From Gammaproteobacteria bacterium (GTDB lineage: Bacteria > Pseudomonadota > Gammaproteobacteria > UBA6429 > Thiohalophilaceae): DNA of 34,040 nucleotides. The translations under genes and the position numbers were made by a program. Positions within the stretch are counted from its first letter, which is position 1. Every line of letters starts with the position of its first letter. This document shows positions 8,978-18,144 of this stretch, piece after piece. The stretch covers positions 1 through 34,040 of the forward strand of contig JASBTR010000017.1 of the NCBI GenBank assembly GCA_030148325.1, written 5' to 3'. The notes beneath the pieces are model-generated. The model saw nothing but the letters and a program-made list of their open reading frames with translations. It did not search any database and was not told the origin of the DNA.

Positions 8978-9751
8978 ATGCGTTTGATTATTCTTGGTTT
9001 GCTTTTCAGCCTGCTTGCAGGCTGTGTCTCGGGGCCGGTAGTTAGTGAAAGCAATCTCAAAAAGGCGGCGGAAGAAAATGCCAAACTGGGGCTGGCCTAT
9101 ATGCGACAGGGGCGCAATGAAAGGGCACTGCACAAGTTGCGAAAGGCGATTAAGCAGGACCCTGAAAACGCCGACGCCCACCAGTACCTTGCTGTTTTAT
9201 ATGGCAAGCTCAATCGGCCCGAGGATGCAGAGCGGCATTTCCAGGCGGCGTTGAAGAATATGCCGGATACCAGCCTCTCATCACGGGTTGCAGCGGTGCG
9301 AAACAACTACGCGGTTTTCCTGTGCAAGCAGAAGCGTTATGAGGAAGCGGACAAATATTTTGACATGGTCAGCAATGATCCTCTGTATCAGTCCCGAGGT
9401 CGCCTGTTTGAGAATATGGCCCTGTGTGAACAGGACAAAGGGGACATGCATCAGGCCGAGCGTCTTTTTATTAAAGCCCTGAAGCTGAATCCCAAATCGC
9501 GCAAAAGCCTGCTGGGTCTTGCGCAAATTAATTATGACAAGGGTCTGAATGACCAGGCTCAGATTTATCTGAACAAGGTTCTGAAATATAGTGCGCATAA
9601 TGCGGAAAGCCTGTGGCTGGCAATTTTGATTGAACGCCGGCGTGGGGATGCCGAACGCGTGGCTAATTATTCCATTCGCCTGAAAAGTAAATATCCGGAT
9701 TCGAAAGAAACACAGATGTTGAAGCAGCTTGAATCACAGGATTCCCGATGA
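8978..9751 (+). CDS. pilF: Type IV pilus biogenesis/stability lipoprotein PilF (PilW)
   Basis: An outer-membrane lipoprotein pilotin that helps the PilQ secretin assemble. The signal peptide ends in the lipobox LLAGC (Cys16). The rest is TPR repeats, such as NAKLGLAYMRQGRNERALHK, PENADAHQYLAVLYGKL and KSRKSLLGLAQINYDKG. The 257 residues fit the family. The start at 8978 is chosen because AAGGGTGG lies seven bases upstream and the lipoprotein signal follows at once. It is two bases after rlmN and overlaps rodZ by four bases, as expected for this conserved cluster. Confidence 0.9.
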   Translation: MRLIILGLLFSLLAGCVSGPVVSESNLKKAAEENAKLGLAYMRQGRNERALHKLRKAIKQDPENADAHQYLAVLYGKLNRPEDAERHFQAALKNMPDTSLSSRVAAVRNNYAVFLCKQKRYEEADKYFDMVSNDPLYQSRGRLFENMALCEQDKGDMHQAERLFIKALKLNPKSRKSLLGLAQINYDKGLNDQAQIYLNKVLKYSAHNAESLWLAILIERRRGDAERVANYSIRLKSKYPDSKETQMLKQLESQDSR

Positions 9752-10608
9752 GCAAAGAAAAAAAGAACAGGGATGAGGATATACATGTAACGGAGATCTC
9801 AAAAGGTGAACGCCTGCGTCTTGCCCGTGAAACGATGGGACTGGAAGCCTCGGAAGCGGCTGCGAAGCTGTATTTTGAGACACGCTTTATTCTGGCGCTG
9901 GAGAATGATGATCACAGTGTTTTTGCCGGTTCCGCCTATCTGTATGGCTACATGCGCGCCTATGTAAAATTTCTGGGACTACCTCTGGATGAGTTCGTCT
10001 GTGATTTAAAAAATATTGAAGAAGAAAATGAGCGTCACTTCGAACAGATTAGTTATGAACCTGCCGCTCAAACAGAGCGTAAGAGACGGGTATTGCCAGT
10101 GGTGCTGGGATTGCTGCTGTTAGTCACAGTGATTGTTGCCGGCGTTGTCCTGTTGAGCGGTAATGATTCAGCGAAGGCGGATTCCATCACTTCCCTGACA
10201 GGAACCGAGGTTCAGGTTGCTGAGCAAATACGCAGTATTCCAGTTCCACCCGCCAGACCCGGACAGGCAGATACCGCTGCTGCAGAAACTGATCAGAAAG
10301 TATCGGTAAATCGGGATCTTTCTGCTGATGCGAAGCCACGTTTACTGCTGGAGTATAAAACGGATTCCTGGACGGATATCCGTGATGCAGGCGGCAAGCG
10401 CCTGGTTTATCGCATGGTTGAGAAAGGCAATCGACTGGAACTTGATTCCAGCCCGAGTTATTCCATCCTGTTGGGTTATTCCCCGGGGGTCAGCGTATCC
10501 TGGAATGAACAGCCGTTTAACCAGGCAGAATACCAGCGTGAAAATATTGCCTACTTTGTTGTGGGTGAGAAAAAGAAAACCTCTTCAACCGCAACAGCGC
10601 GGGAATGA
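9748..10608 (+). CDS. rodZ: Cytoskeletal/cell-shape protein RodZ
   Basis: RodZ is a bitopic membrane protein linking MreB to the elongasome. The cytoplasmic Xre-like helix-turn-helix covers about residues 17-90 (GERLRLARETMGLEASEAAAKL through YLYGYMRAYVKFLGLPLDEF when read across the domain). One membrane segment lies at about 115-137 after a KRR stop-transfer patch. A linker leads to the periplasmic DUF4115 domain (about 200-286). It overlaps pilF by ATGA. The gene that usually follows, ispG, is absent; hisS comes next after 62 bases. Confidence 0.93.
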   Translation: MSKEKKNRDEDIHVTEISKGERLRLARETMGLEASEAAAKLYFETRFILALENDDHSVFAGSAYLYGYMRAYVKFLGLPLDEFVCDLKNIEEENERHFEQISYEPAAQTERKRRVLPVVLGLLLLVTVIVAGVVLLSGNDSAKADSITSLTGTEVQVAEQIRSIPVPPARPGQADTAAAETDQKVSVNRDLSADAKPRLLLEYKTDSWTDIRDAGGKRLVYRMVEKGNRLELDSSPSYSILLGYSPGVSVSWNEQPFNQAEYQRENIAYFVVGEKKKTSSTATARE

Positions 10609-10670
10609 ATCCGTACCAATCACCCACTAGCCGCAAAAACTGAGTCTCTTTTCGAACAACAGGTAATAAC

Positions 10671-11954
10671 GTGTCCAAGTTGATCCAGGCCATTCGTGGC
10701 ATGAATGACATCCTGCCCGATGAAACACCAAAATGGCAATTTGTCGAAGAACAGTTCCGCAAGCTGATGGCCGCTTATGGCTATGCTGAGATTCGCTTTC
10801 CGATTGTCGAGAAAACCGAGCTGTTCAAACGTTCTATTGGTGAGGTCACCGATATTGTCGAAAAGGAAATGTATACCTTTGAAGATCGTAATGGCGACAG
10901 CTTGAGCCTGCGCCCGGAAGGCACCGCTGCCTGTGTGCGTGCCTGCCTGCAACATGGTCTGCTATACAACCAGACCCGGCGTCTGTGGTATATGGGGCCA
11001 ATGTTCCGCCATGAGCGGCCACAGAAAGGGCGCTATCGCCAGTTTTACCAGCTGGGGGTGGAAGCCTTCGGTTTTCCCGGCCCTGATGTTGATGCTGAGA
11101 TGATCATGATGACCGCGCGCCTGTGGAAACAGCTGGGTATTGCGGATTCGGTCAGTCTGGAATTGAACTCACTGGGTTCGGCCGAGTCGCGTCGGGCTTA
11201 CCGGGATATTCTTGTGGCCTATTTCGAAGAGCACCGGGAGCAGTTGGATAGCGACAGCCTGCGTCGTCTGGAAACGAATCCCCTGCGCATTCTGGATAGT
11301 AAGAATCCGGATATGCAGGCCCTGATCGAAGCCGCACCGAAATTAAACGCATATCTGGACGAGGCATCGGCTGAACATTTTGTTAAACTGTGCAGCCTGC
11401 TGGATGCGGCCGGTATTAGCTATCGGGTTAATTCGCGTCTGGTGCGCGGCCTGGATTATTATTCAAAGACCGTATTTGAATGGGTAACGGATAAACTGGG
11501 TGCGCAGGGCACCATCTGTGCGGGTGGTCGCTTCGATGGTCTGGTGGAACAGCTGGGCGGACGAGCGACCACGGCCATGGGTTTTGCGATGGGCATGGAG
11601 CGGCTGGTTTCCCTGATTGACGAAGCACAGTTTGAACAGCAGGACTATGCGCCACATGCCTACTTTCTTGCTCTGGGTGAGGTGGCTGAGAACCAGGCAA
11701 TGCAGCTGGCTGAGCAATGTCGGGATGCCCTGCCGAATTTGCGCCTGTTACTGAACTGTGGCGGTGGCGGTATGAAAAGCCAGATGAAAAAGGCAGACCG
11801 GAGTGGCGCGCGCTTCGCTCTGATTCTTGCTGAAAACGAACTGGCCAGGGATGAAATAACTATCAAGGATTTATCTGGCGAGATGGAACAGCAGACGGTT
11901 AGTCAATCAACGTTGACGACATTTTTGCAAAGCGGGCTAAAGATACAGGGTTAA
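10671..11954 (+). CDS. hisS: Histidine--tRNA ligase
   Basis: A class II aminoacyl-tRNA synthetase charging tRNA-His. The N-terminus [17 protein letters not shown] is typical and follows a GTG start with CAGG upstream. Motif 2 is seen in [20 protein letters not shown] and the histidine-binding HisA motif in [15 protein letters not shown]. Motif 3 is GFAMGMERL. The C-terminal anticodon-binding domain includes [20 protein letters not shown]. The length of 427 residues is normal. It is the first gene of hisS-yfgM-bamB-der. Confidence 0.97.
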   Translation: MSKLIQAIRGMNDILPDETPKWQFVEEQFRKLMAAYGYAEIRFPIVEKTELFKRSIGEVTDIVEKEMYTFEDRNGDSLSLRPEGTAACVRACLQHGLLYNQTRRLWYMGPMFRHERPQKGRYRQFYQLGVEAFGFPGPDVDAEMIMMTARLWKQLGIADSVSLELNSLGSAESRRAYRDILVAYFEEHREQLDSDSLRRLETNPLRILDSKNPDMQALIEAAPKLNAYLDEASAEHFVKLCSLLDAAGISYRVNSRLVRGLDYYSKTVFEWVTDKLGAQGTICAGGRFDGLVEQLGGRATTAMGFAMGMERLVSLIDEAQFEQQDYAPHAYFLALGEVAENQAMQLAEQCRDALPNLRLLLNCGGGGMKSQMKKADRSGARFALILAENELARDEITIKDLSGEMEQQTVSQSTLTTFLQSGLKIQG

Positions 11955-12004
11955 AGATAAAAGCAGGATCGTATTCCTGAACCAGTAAACGAAAACAAAT
12001 GCAG

Positions 12005-12031
12005 GTTGGGTTGAACACAGTAATGCCCAAC
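12005..12031. repeat. Short GTTGGG/CCCAAC remnant repeat
   Basis: GTTGGG (12005-12010) and CCCAAC (12026-12031) are inverted across 15 bases in the hisS-yfgM gap. They resemble the TGTAGGTTGGGY hairpins at 5996-6067 and 20422-20455 and look like a decayed relative. Confidence 0.4.
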
Positions 12032-12060
12032 GAAATATATACATGCAACGGAGATACACA

Positions 12061-12708
12061 GTGGAATTGCATCAGACAGAAGAAGAACAGGTTCAAGCCT
12101 TAAAAGCCTGGTTTAAGAAAAACGGCAGCGCCCTGATTTTTGGGCTGGCGATAGGACTGGCGTCTATTGGCGGTTACCGTTTCTGGATTGACTACCAGAA
12201 CAACCAGTCACAAAGCGCTTCACTGGCCTATTCAAATCTGCAAAATTATCTGCTTGCCGGTGATTCGGCCAGAGTGTTTGAGGCCGGTGGTAAACTGGTT
12301 AAGCAATTTTCGGGCACACCCTATGCGGCGCTGGCGGCACTGGGGATGGCGCGCATGAGTGTCGAAAATGGTTCACTGGATGCGGCAGAAGTGCATTTAC
12401 AGTGGGTTATCGACAATGCCAGTCAGGAGGGGCTAAAACATGTGGCTCGCCTGCGACTGGCGCGAGTACTAATGGCAGAGAAAAAATATGACAAGGCGCT
12501 GGCGCTGGTGAATAGCAGTACCAGGGCAAGCTATGCTTCGCTGTATAGTGAGCTCCGTGGTGATATTTTGCTGGCACAAAAACAGATTGAACAGGCGCGC
12601 AGCGCCTATCAGCAGGCGCTGGAAACTATTGCCGCAAATGATCGCCGACGTCTGTTGATCGAGATGAAGCTGAACGATCTTCCGGTCACAGACAGCGCAC
12701 AGGGTTGA
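12061..12708 (+). CDS. yfgM: YfgM-like ancillary SecYEG translocon protein (TPR)
   Basis: YfgM is a single-pass inner-membrane protein with a periplasmic TPR domain that works with PpiD at the SecYEG exit. The N-terminus HQTEEEQVQALKAWFKKNG is followed by a membrane helix at about residues 22-42 (ALIFGLAIGLASIGGYRFW), and then TPR-like helices. I start it at GTG 12061 because GGAG lies seven bases upstream; an in-frame ATG at 12043 has no such site. The length is 215 residues. It touches bamB by one base. Confidence 0.9.
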   Translation: MELHQTEEEQVQALKAWFKKNGSALIFGLAIGLASIGGYRFWIDYQNNQSQSASLAYSNLQNYLLAGDSARVFEAGGKLVKQFSGTPYAALAALGMARMSVENGSLDAAEVHLQWVIDNASQEGLKHVARLRLARVLMAEKKYDKALALVNSSTRASYASLYSELRGDILLAQKQIEQARSAYQQALETIAANDRRRLLIEMKLNDLPVTDSAQG

Positions 12709-13913
12709 TGTTGTTAATGCGCGTTTTTTTCTCTCTCATGGCGCTGATTCTGGCGGGCTGTTCTTCCTCACCTTCTCCGGTATTGCCGCCCGTGCCATTG
12801 CCGGCCTTTGAACCGAGCGTTGCCATTACTACACAGTGGCGCGCTGAAATCGGGCGTGGTGCACGCTATTTCTATCTGCGTTACAAGCCTGTATTTAAGG
12901 GTGATGTCGGCTATTCAGCGGATTATCGGGGAGGCATTTACGCCTTTGATGTAAAAACCGGTGACATACTCTGGCATAAGGAGCTGAATCTCAAGTTGAC
13001 CTCCGGACTGTCCCTGCAGGAAGGCCGCCTGTTGTTGGGCAGTAACCTTGGTGATGTCATGGCGCTGGATCCGAAAGATGGCAATGAGCTCTGGCGGGCA
13101 AAGGTTTCCAGTGAAGTGTTGACGCCTCCGCTGAGTGCGCAGGGCTATGTCATTGTGCGCTCCATCGATGGTCGTTTGTATGCGCTGGATGCAGAAACAG
13201 GCAAACGGCGCTGGGTGTTCGAACGTAGCGTGCCATTGTTGACCCTGCGTGGCAACAGCGCACCTCTGATTGTCAACGATATGGTCCTGCTAGGGTCGGA
13301 CAGTGGCAAGTTAACCGCACTAACCTTAAAAGGTGGTATTGAGTTGTGGGAAACGCCGGTTGCGGTGCCTACCGGGCGCACGGAGCTTGAACGCATTATC
13401 GATATCGATGTGGATCTCATGGTAGTGGATGATCTTGTTTATGCGGTGACCTACCAGGGGCGTCTGGCGGCGATACAGCTGGAGAATGGCCGCATTCTCT
13501 GGGTCCAGGATATGTCATCTTATGCGGGCATGACCGCGGATGCCTACCGGATTTACATCACCGATGCTGGAAGTCAGGTGCTGGCCCTGAACCGAATGAA
13601 TGGCGCTATTCTCTGGCGTCAGGAAAAATTGTTACGCCGTGGCCTTACCGGCCCGGCCCGGCATGGCGACTATGTGGCGGTGGCGGATTACGATGGCTAC
13701 ATTCACTGGCTGGATCGAGAAGATGGCCATATTGTTGCCCGGGCACTGCTGAATGACGTGGCCTATATGTTTGAAGAAGAATGGCAACAGGATGATACGG
13801 ATTATTATGATCGCGAAAGAAATATCCTTGCTAATCCGGTTGTGTACAAAGACATGCTTATCGTCAATGATCGTTTCGGGATCATGTCTGCTTATACCCT
13901 GTCTGATTCCTGA
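12708..13913 (+). CDS. bamB: Outer membrane protein assembly factor BamB
   Basis: BamB is the beta-propeller lipoprotein of the BAM complex that inserts beta-barrels into the outer membrane. The signal peptide ends in the lipobox LILAGC, followed by SSSPSPVLPP. Repeated PQQ-like blades are visible, for example GGIYAFDVKTGDILWHKEL, LGDVMALDPKDGNELWRAKV and DGRLYALDAETGKRRWVFE. The length of 401 residues fits. The ATG at 12708 shares its A with the yfgM stop; a second ATG at 12717 would also leave the lipoprotein signal intact. Confidence 0.95.
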   Translation: MLLMRVFFSLMALILAGCSSSPSPVLPPVPLPAFEPSVAITTQWRAEIGRGARYFYLRYKPVFKGDVGYSADYRGGIYAFDVKTGDILWHKELNLKLTSGLSLQEGRLLLGSNLGDVMALDPKDGNELWRAKVSSEVLTPPLSAQGYVIVRSIDGRLYALDAETGKRRWVFERSVPLLTLRGNSAPLIVNDMVLLGSDSGKLTALTLKGGIELWETPVAVPTGRTELERIIDIDVDLMVVDDLVYAVTYQGRLAAIQLENGRILWVQDMSSYAGMTADAYRIYITDAGSQVLALNRMNGAILWRQEKLLRRGLTGPARHGDYVAVADYDGYIHWLDREDGHIVARALLNDVAYMFEEEWQQDDTDYYDRERNILANPVVYKDMLIVNDRFGIMSAYTLSDS

Positions 13914-13922
13914 TTGCGGCGT

Positions 13923-15320
13923 ATGAAACCTGTCATCGCTCTGGTAGGGCGCCCCAATGTCGGCAAATCTACGCTTTTTAATCGTCTCACCAAAACCCGT
14001 GATGCACTGGTGGCGGATCAGCCCGGCCTGACCCGCGATCGCAAATTCGGTGAAGGGCGGGTGGGCAAGCACCCTTATATCGTTGTTGACACCGGGGGTT
14101 TAACCGGTGAAACCGAGGGCGTCGAGGAGCTGATGGAAGAGCAGTCCTGGCTGGCGGTGGAGCAGGCTGACAGCGTACTGTTCCTGGTGGATGCGCGCAG
14201 CGGCCTGACGCCGGAAGACCATAAGATTGCCAAACGGCTGCGTAAAACCGGCAAACACATCATTCTGGTGGTCAACAAGGTTGATGGCCTGGATGCGGAT
14301 GTGGCGACCGCAGAGTTCTATCAGCTTGGGCTGGGAACGCCGCATGGCATTTCCTCCTCACACGGGCGCGGTGTACCGGCCCTGATGCAGGCGGTTTTTG
14401 ACAGCATGTCGCCTGAGGATGCCGATGAAGAACTGGATGTGACCTCGAAGGGCATCAAGATTGCCATCATCGGTCGCCCCAACGTCGGCAAATCTACCCT
14501 CGTCAACCGCATGCTGGGTGAGGAGCGGGTAGTAGCCTACGATCTGCCCGGCACCACGCGCGATTCCATTTATCTGCCGTTTGAGCGTGATGGTCAGGAC
14601 TACACTCTGATCGATACCGCCGGTGTGCGCCGCCGTAGTCGGATCAACGAGGCGGTAGAAAAGTTTAGTGTGATCAAGGCGCTGAAAGCGATTGAAGATG
14701 CCAATGTGGTGATCATGCTGCTGGATGCGAGTGAAGGCATTACCGATCAGGATGCCAGCCTGCTGGGCTTTGTACTGGATGCCGGCCGCGCACTGGTGCT
14801 GGCGATCAATAAATGGGATGGCCTGTCCATCGATCAGAAAGACAAGGTGCGCCGAGAGCTGGAATTTAAACTGCCCTTCCTTGGCTTTGCCAAAACCCAC
14901 TTTATTTCCGCCCTGCATGGCAGTGGTGTGGGCGATTTATATACTTCGGTTGATCGCGCTTACGCCTCGGCCTGCAAAGATTTCTCCACCCCGGATCTGA
15001 CCCGGCTGCTGGAAGAACTGGTGACGGCGCATCAGCCGCCGCTGGTAAAGGGACGCCGAATCAAGCTGCGCTATGCCCATCAGGGTGGCGTTAATCCCCC
15101 GATCATTGTGATCCACGGCAACCAGACCACCTCCGTCCCGGATGCCTATCGACGTTATCTCATCAATGCCTTTCTCAAGCATCTAAAGCTGGAAGGCACG
15201 CCCATGCGACTCGAATTCAAGAGTGGCAAGAATCCCTTTGCTGGGAGAAAAAACAAACTTACTTCCCGCCAGATCGAAAAGCGCCGCCGTTTGCGCAAAT
15301 TCACCTCACGAAAAAACTGA
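13923..15320 (+). CDS. der: Ribosome assembly GTPase Der (EngA)
   Basis: Der has two GTPase domains in tandem and acts in 50S ribosome assembly. The two P-loops are both GRPNVGKST (residues 9-17 and 184-192). Each domain has its DxxG (DTGG, DTAG) and NKxD (NKVDG, NKWDG) motifs. The KH-like C-terminal domain ends in the basic tail [17 protein letters not shown]. The start at ATG 13923 gives [16 protein letters not shown], the family N-terminus, nine bases after the bamB stop. The length is 465 residues. Confidence 0.97.
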   Translation: MKPVIALVGRPNVGKSTLFNRLTKTRDALVADQPGLTRDRKFGEGRVGKHPYIVVDTGGLTGETEGVEELMEEQSWLAVEQADSVLFLVDARSGLTPEDHKIAKRLRKTGKHIILVVNKVDGLDADVATAEFYQLGLGTPHGISSSHGRGVPALMQAVFDSMSPEDADEELDVTSKGIKIAIIGRPNVGKSTLVNRMLGEERVVAYDLPGTTRDSIYLPFERDGQDYTLIDTAGVRRRSRINEAVEKFSVIKALKAIEDANVVIMLLDASEGITDQDASLLGFVLDAGRALVLAINKWDGLSIDQKDKVRRELEFKLPFLGFAKTHFISALHGSGVGDLYTSVDRAYASACKDFSTPDLTRLLEELVTAHQPPLVKGRRIKLRYAHQGGVNPPIIVIHGNQTTSVPDAYRRYLINAFLKHLKLEGTPMRLEFKSGKNPFAGRKNKLTSRQIEKRRRLRKFTSRKN

Positions 15321-15338
15321 TTTTTTTGCCAGTAAGCC

Positions 15339-15455
15339 TAAAGTTTGTAATGTTTTAGCCGATCATTATGTAGGTATAGGTACTTGAGGAATTTGCTGGC
15401 CTGTGTTTACGGGGATCCGGCAAAAGATGAGGATTTGCACGGATACAGGAAAAAC
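15339..15455 (+). repeat. Upstream duplication block, copy A (distal leader of first Sel1 gene)
   Basis: This stretch aligns with 16120-16264. Shared pieces in the same order are CTAAAG..., GTAATGTTTT, GCCGAT, GCTGGC.TGTG.TT.CGG, then GGCA.AAGA and GGAT.TGCA, ending CAGGAAA. It is non-coding and lies between der and the first Sel1-repeat gene. Confidence 0.65.
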
Positions 15456-15523
15456 GACAGCGCTTCTGAGGACAGGAATGCCTTGTATGATTGTCAGAAT
15501 TTCGAATTCATAGGTTATTGGTC

Positions 15524-16054
15524 ATGAAAAAACTGATCATAACGTTGATTTTGCCAGTGTTGATGGCAACAACGGCTTATGCGGCCAGTGATCCAATGGT
15601 GAGCCTGTTCAAGTTCCAGAACCAGATGGTGTTACAGGGGAATGTGGAAGCCATAATGAAACTTGGTGAGATGTATGAACAGGGGCAGGGCACCAAAAAA
15701 GATTTGAACAAAGCACTTGAAATGTACAAAAAGGCCAGGGCACAGGGCCATAATGATGCTGCAAAGGCCATTCGTCGGATCGAGGAAGCGAAAAAGAACC
15801 TGGAAATAAAGAGAAAGGAAAAAGTCGCCAGGGAAAAAGCGGCGCGTGAGAAAGCAGAAAAGGAAAAAATCATGCATGAGAGCGCCGTCAGGGAAGAAAC
15901 TGCACGCGATAAAGCCGCAAAAGAAAGGGCTATGAAGGTGAGAAGGCAACAGAAGCAGGAAGAGGATCCGCCCGGCATGGGATGGGATGAAGAGGATGAC
16001 GATGAAGAAGATGTGGATGAAATTACTGGAAACATGCCAGCCGCTACAAAATAA
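15524..16054 (+). CDS. Exported Sel1-repeat protein with charged helix (paralog 1, shortened)
   Basis: I do not recognise a named gene. A signal peptide (cut after MATTAYAA) is followed by a Sel1-like repeat (residues about 42-80, [20 protein letters not shown]), a Lys/Glu/Arg/Ala-rich stretch likely to form a single long helix (about 88-145), and an acidic tail with [14 protein letters not shown]. It is a close paralog of the gene at 18145, nearly identical through the Sel1 part. The charged helix is about half as long and the C-terminal region is missing. Bases after the TAA stop still read in frame as KPAAIKSKSVKKN, like the lost tail, so the stop looks recent. Sel1 proteins often mediate protein contacts; the function here is unknown. 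Confidence 0.85.
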   Translation: MKKLIITLILPVLMATTAYAASDPMVSLFKFQNQMVLQGNVEAIMKLGEMYEQGQGTKKDLNKALEMYKKARAQGHNDAAKAIRRIEEAKKNLEIKRKEKVAREKAAREKAEKEKIMHESAVREETARDKAAKERAMKVRRQQKQEEDPPGMGWDEEDDDEEDVDEITGNMPAATK

Positions 16055-16119
16055 AAGCCAGCCGCTATAAAGTCAAAGTCAGTTAAAAAAAATATTTGTC
16101 GGTCACATTTCCCTTTAAC

Positions 16120-16264
16120 ACTAAAGATAGTAATGTTTTTGCCGATAGTGGGGTGAGAACCGATGTAATATGAATGCTTAGCTATCTATTTCCAATAGAT
16201 GAAAGCTGGCTTGTGCTTGCGGAACTACGGCAGAAGACAGGGATCTGCATACATGCAGGAAACT
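16120..16264 (+). repeat. Upstream duplication block, copy B (displaced leader)
   Basis: This aligns with 15339-15455 in order and orientation, with small insertions, but stands before the porin gene rather than a Sel1 gene. The matching proximal part of the leader is found 1.8 kb away at 18088-18144, just before the second Sel1 paralog. This suggests that the porin and its partner gene now split a duplicated leader. Confidence 0.6.
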
Positions 16265-16451
16265 AGCATATAAATTAAGTATTTTAATTCAAACGGTGCC
16301 TGGTTCCTGATAAAGTAAGCTAAAACACGTAGCTTAATTACGTTTATTTGTAAAAAAAATTATATTGATAATACTCCGCCATATTTAGCAGAGTGCAAAT
16401 TATTTTGACTTTCTAGTATTAGATAAAGTCACTTGAGTGAGGGTTGATACA
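16265..16451 (+). promoter_or_regulatory. AT-rich porin leader with inverted repeats
   Basis: With copy B, this fills the 397-base gap before the porin. It holds TAAGCTA...TAGCTTA (7-bp arms), a GACTTT...AAAGTC pair around 16407-16430, and TTGACT at 16405-16410, but no well-spaced -10, so no promoter is asserted. No clear Pho box was found by eye. GAGGG (16439-16443) is eight bases before the porin ATG. Confidence 0.4.
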
Positions 16452-17609
16452 ATGAAATACCGGATTGCAATACTGGTGTGCATGCTAGTAGGCCTGCATA
16501 TGCCCATAGCCAATGCCTTTGAAAATTTTGAATTTTCAGGATATATGACGGTGATGGGAACTTATGCCAAGGTTGAAAAGAAGGCAAATCCTGCACAAAA
16601 CACAAAATACGACAACAGCTTTGCTGCTGATCAGCTTGACTTTGACACACGCGGTAATACGATAGGCTTCCAGGCTTCGGCCGGTGTGACGGACAAAATG
16701 GACGTGACACTGGTGCTGCAGGCGCTGGGCGGCAACAACCAGTACGATATTGCTGCGGAGTGGGCCTACGCCAGTTATTCTGCAACGGACGACGTTAGCA
16801 TTCGCCTGGGTCGATTCAAGGGACCCTTTTTCATGGTCTCGGAATATTCGACAGTGGGCTATGCTTATCCTTGGGTTACCCTCCCACATGAAGTCTATAG
16901 CACCAACCCGATGACAGCCGTAACCGGGATTGATGTTGTTTATAATACTGAATTAGGCAACTGGGATTTTCTATTCGAGCTGTATACCGGTTCCGGAAAT
17001 CACAAGGCCACAGCGCTCCCCACTTTTGTAGCTTCAACGGCAAATACCTGTAGCAGTTGCCCCGGCTTGTCAAATGGCGCAACAGTTAATTTCTCAACTA
17101 ACGAAATGGTAGGTTTCAACACATCAATTGGAACCAGGGGATTTACTTTACGGGCAGGCTATTTTAGCACCAGCGTAGATATTCCTTCTTTTGGTATCAG
17201 CACGGCACGAGGCAGCTTCGGTGGACTTGGCCTTATCGTTGACTGGCGAGACGTTCTTCTCTACAGCGAATACATCGTTCGTGATACTTCGGCCGAACTT
17301 GTTGCCGCTTTCCCGGATCAAAAAGCCTGGTATACCACCCTGGGTTATCGCTTTGGTGATTTTATGCCTTATTTTACTATCGGCGGTATGGATGAAGGAA
17401 GAGATGCCAGCCCTTATGCGGTAAAACAGTCCTCAGTGACAGTGGGTTTTCGTTACGAAGTGGGGCCAACATCGGCGATAAAATTTGAGGCCCAGCAGGC
17501 AAAAACCGACAGTGTCTCCGGAAGTACTGACAAATATGGCCTGTTTGACGATCCTGTCATGAACGATAAAGGCAATATTTTTTCCGCCAGTTTCGATTTA
17601 ATCTTTTAA
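16452..17609 (+). CDS. Outer-membrane porin-like beta-barrel protein
   Basis: A predicted general or anion-type porin. The start at 16452 follows GAGGG by eight bases and gives a signal peptide ending HMPIANA before FENFEFSGYMTV. The mature part alternates polar and aromatic residues as in beta-strands (EWAYASYSATDDVSIRLGRF, YTTLGYRFGDFMPYFTIGG) and ends ASFDLIF with the C-terminal Phe recognised by the BAM machinery. The length is 385 residues. Two cysteines form CSSC in a predicted loop (NTCSSCPGL), uncommon in porins. It is 18 bases before the small phosphate-binding-like gene, so the two are likely one operon. The substrate is not readable; phosphate is a guess from the neighbour. Confidence 0.8.
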   Translation: MKYRIAILVCMLVGLHMPIANAFENFEFSGYMTVMGTYAKVEKKANPAQNTKYDNSFAADQLDFDTRGNTIGFQASAGVTDKMDVTLVLQALGGNNQYDIAAEWAYASYSATDDVSIRLGRFKGPFFMVSEYSTVGYAYPWVTLPHEVYSTNPMTAVTGIDVVYNTELGNWDFLFELYTGSGNHKATALPTFVASTANTCSSCPGLSNGATVNFSTNEMVGFNTSIGTRGFTLRAGYFSTSVDIPSFGISTARGSFGGLGLIVDWRDVLLYSEYIVRDTSAELVAAFPDQKAWYTTLGYRFGDFMPYFTIGGMDEGRDASPYAVKQSSVTVGFRYEVGPTSAIKFEAQQAKTDSVSGSTDKYGLFDDPVMNDKGNIFSASFDLIF

Positions 17610-17627
17610 CAGGGAAGGGCTAGAAAG

Positions 17628-18062
17628 ATGAAATTGTCACGCAAACTATTTTCTGTCCTGGCTCTCGTTTTCCTGTTCACACTGGTGTCATCAGTAAAAG
17701 CCGAAATAGTTGTTATTACCAATAAAACAACAAAATTGCATGGCGCTTCGCTTGATGAGTTGGGGAAACTTTATCTGGGGCAAAACAAATCATTTAGTAA
17801 CGGCCAGAGAGTTGCTGTCGCTGATCAGGCAATTGGTTCAGAGATCCGCAGGCAATTCTATAAAAAAGTACTGAATATGACTGAAAAAGAACTGAGCCGT
17901 TACTGGGCAAAACGTAAGTTCACCCGTAAATTTAAATCTCCAAAAATAATTACGGGTGATCTTGCTATAAAGCAGTGGGTGGCTTTAACACCGAACAGCC
18001 TTGGCTATATAGACAGTAAGTCGCTGGATGGTAGTGTTAAGGTGTTGCTGATATTACCGTAA
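17628..18062 (+). CDS. Small periplasmic phosphate-binding-like protein
   Basis: A 144-residue exported protein with a signal peptide ending SSVKA. The body EIVVITNKTTKLHGASLDEL, IYLGQ-like LYLGQNKSF, and SEIRRQFYKKVLNMTEKELS resemble PstS-type substrate-binding proteins, but it covers only about half of a normal PstS. The late segment NSLGYIDSKSLDGSVKVL is the usual end of this short family, which is often found beside porins or sensor kinases without transport genes. No permease or ATPase is nearby, so it may bind a ligand for sensing or delivery rather than feed an ABC transporter. It is in a likely operon with the porin. Confidence 0.75.
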   Translation: MKLSRKLFSVLALVFLFTLVSSVKAEIVVITNKTTKLHGASLDELGKLYLGQNKSFSNGQRVAVADQAIGSEIRRQFYKKVLNMTEKELSRYWAKRKFTRKFKSPKIITGDLAIKQWVALTPNSLGYIDSKSLDGSVKVLLILP

Positions 18063-18087
18063 GTAAAATATTTTTAGCAGGGGTTGT

Positions 18088-18144
18088 GAGTAGAGGAATG
18101 GGTGGCGCGAGCATTAAGGTTTAGCATATAGCAGGTTATTGATC
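18088..18144 (+). repeat. Proximal leader shared by the two Sel1 paralogs
   Basis: The 57 bases before the second Sel1 paralog align with the 56 bases before the first (15468-15523). Both open GAG.A.AGGAATG and close AGGTTATTG.TCATGAAAA at the same distance. This is the proximal half of the duplicated leader; its distal half is at 16120-16264. Confidence 0.65.
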
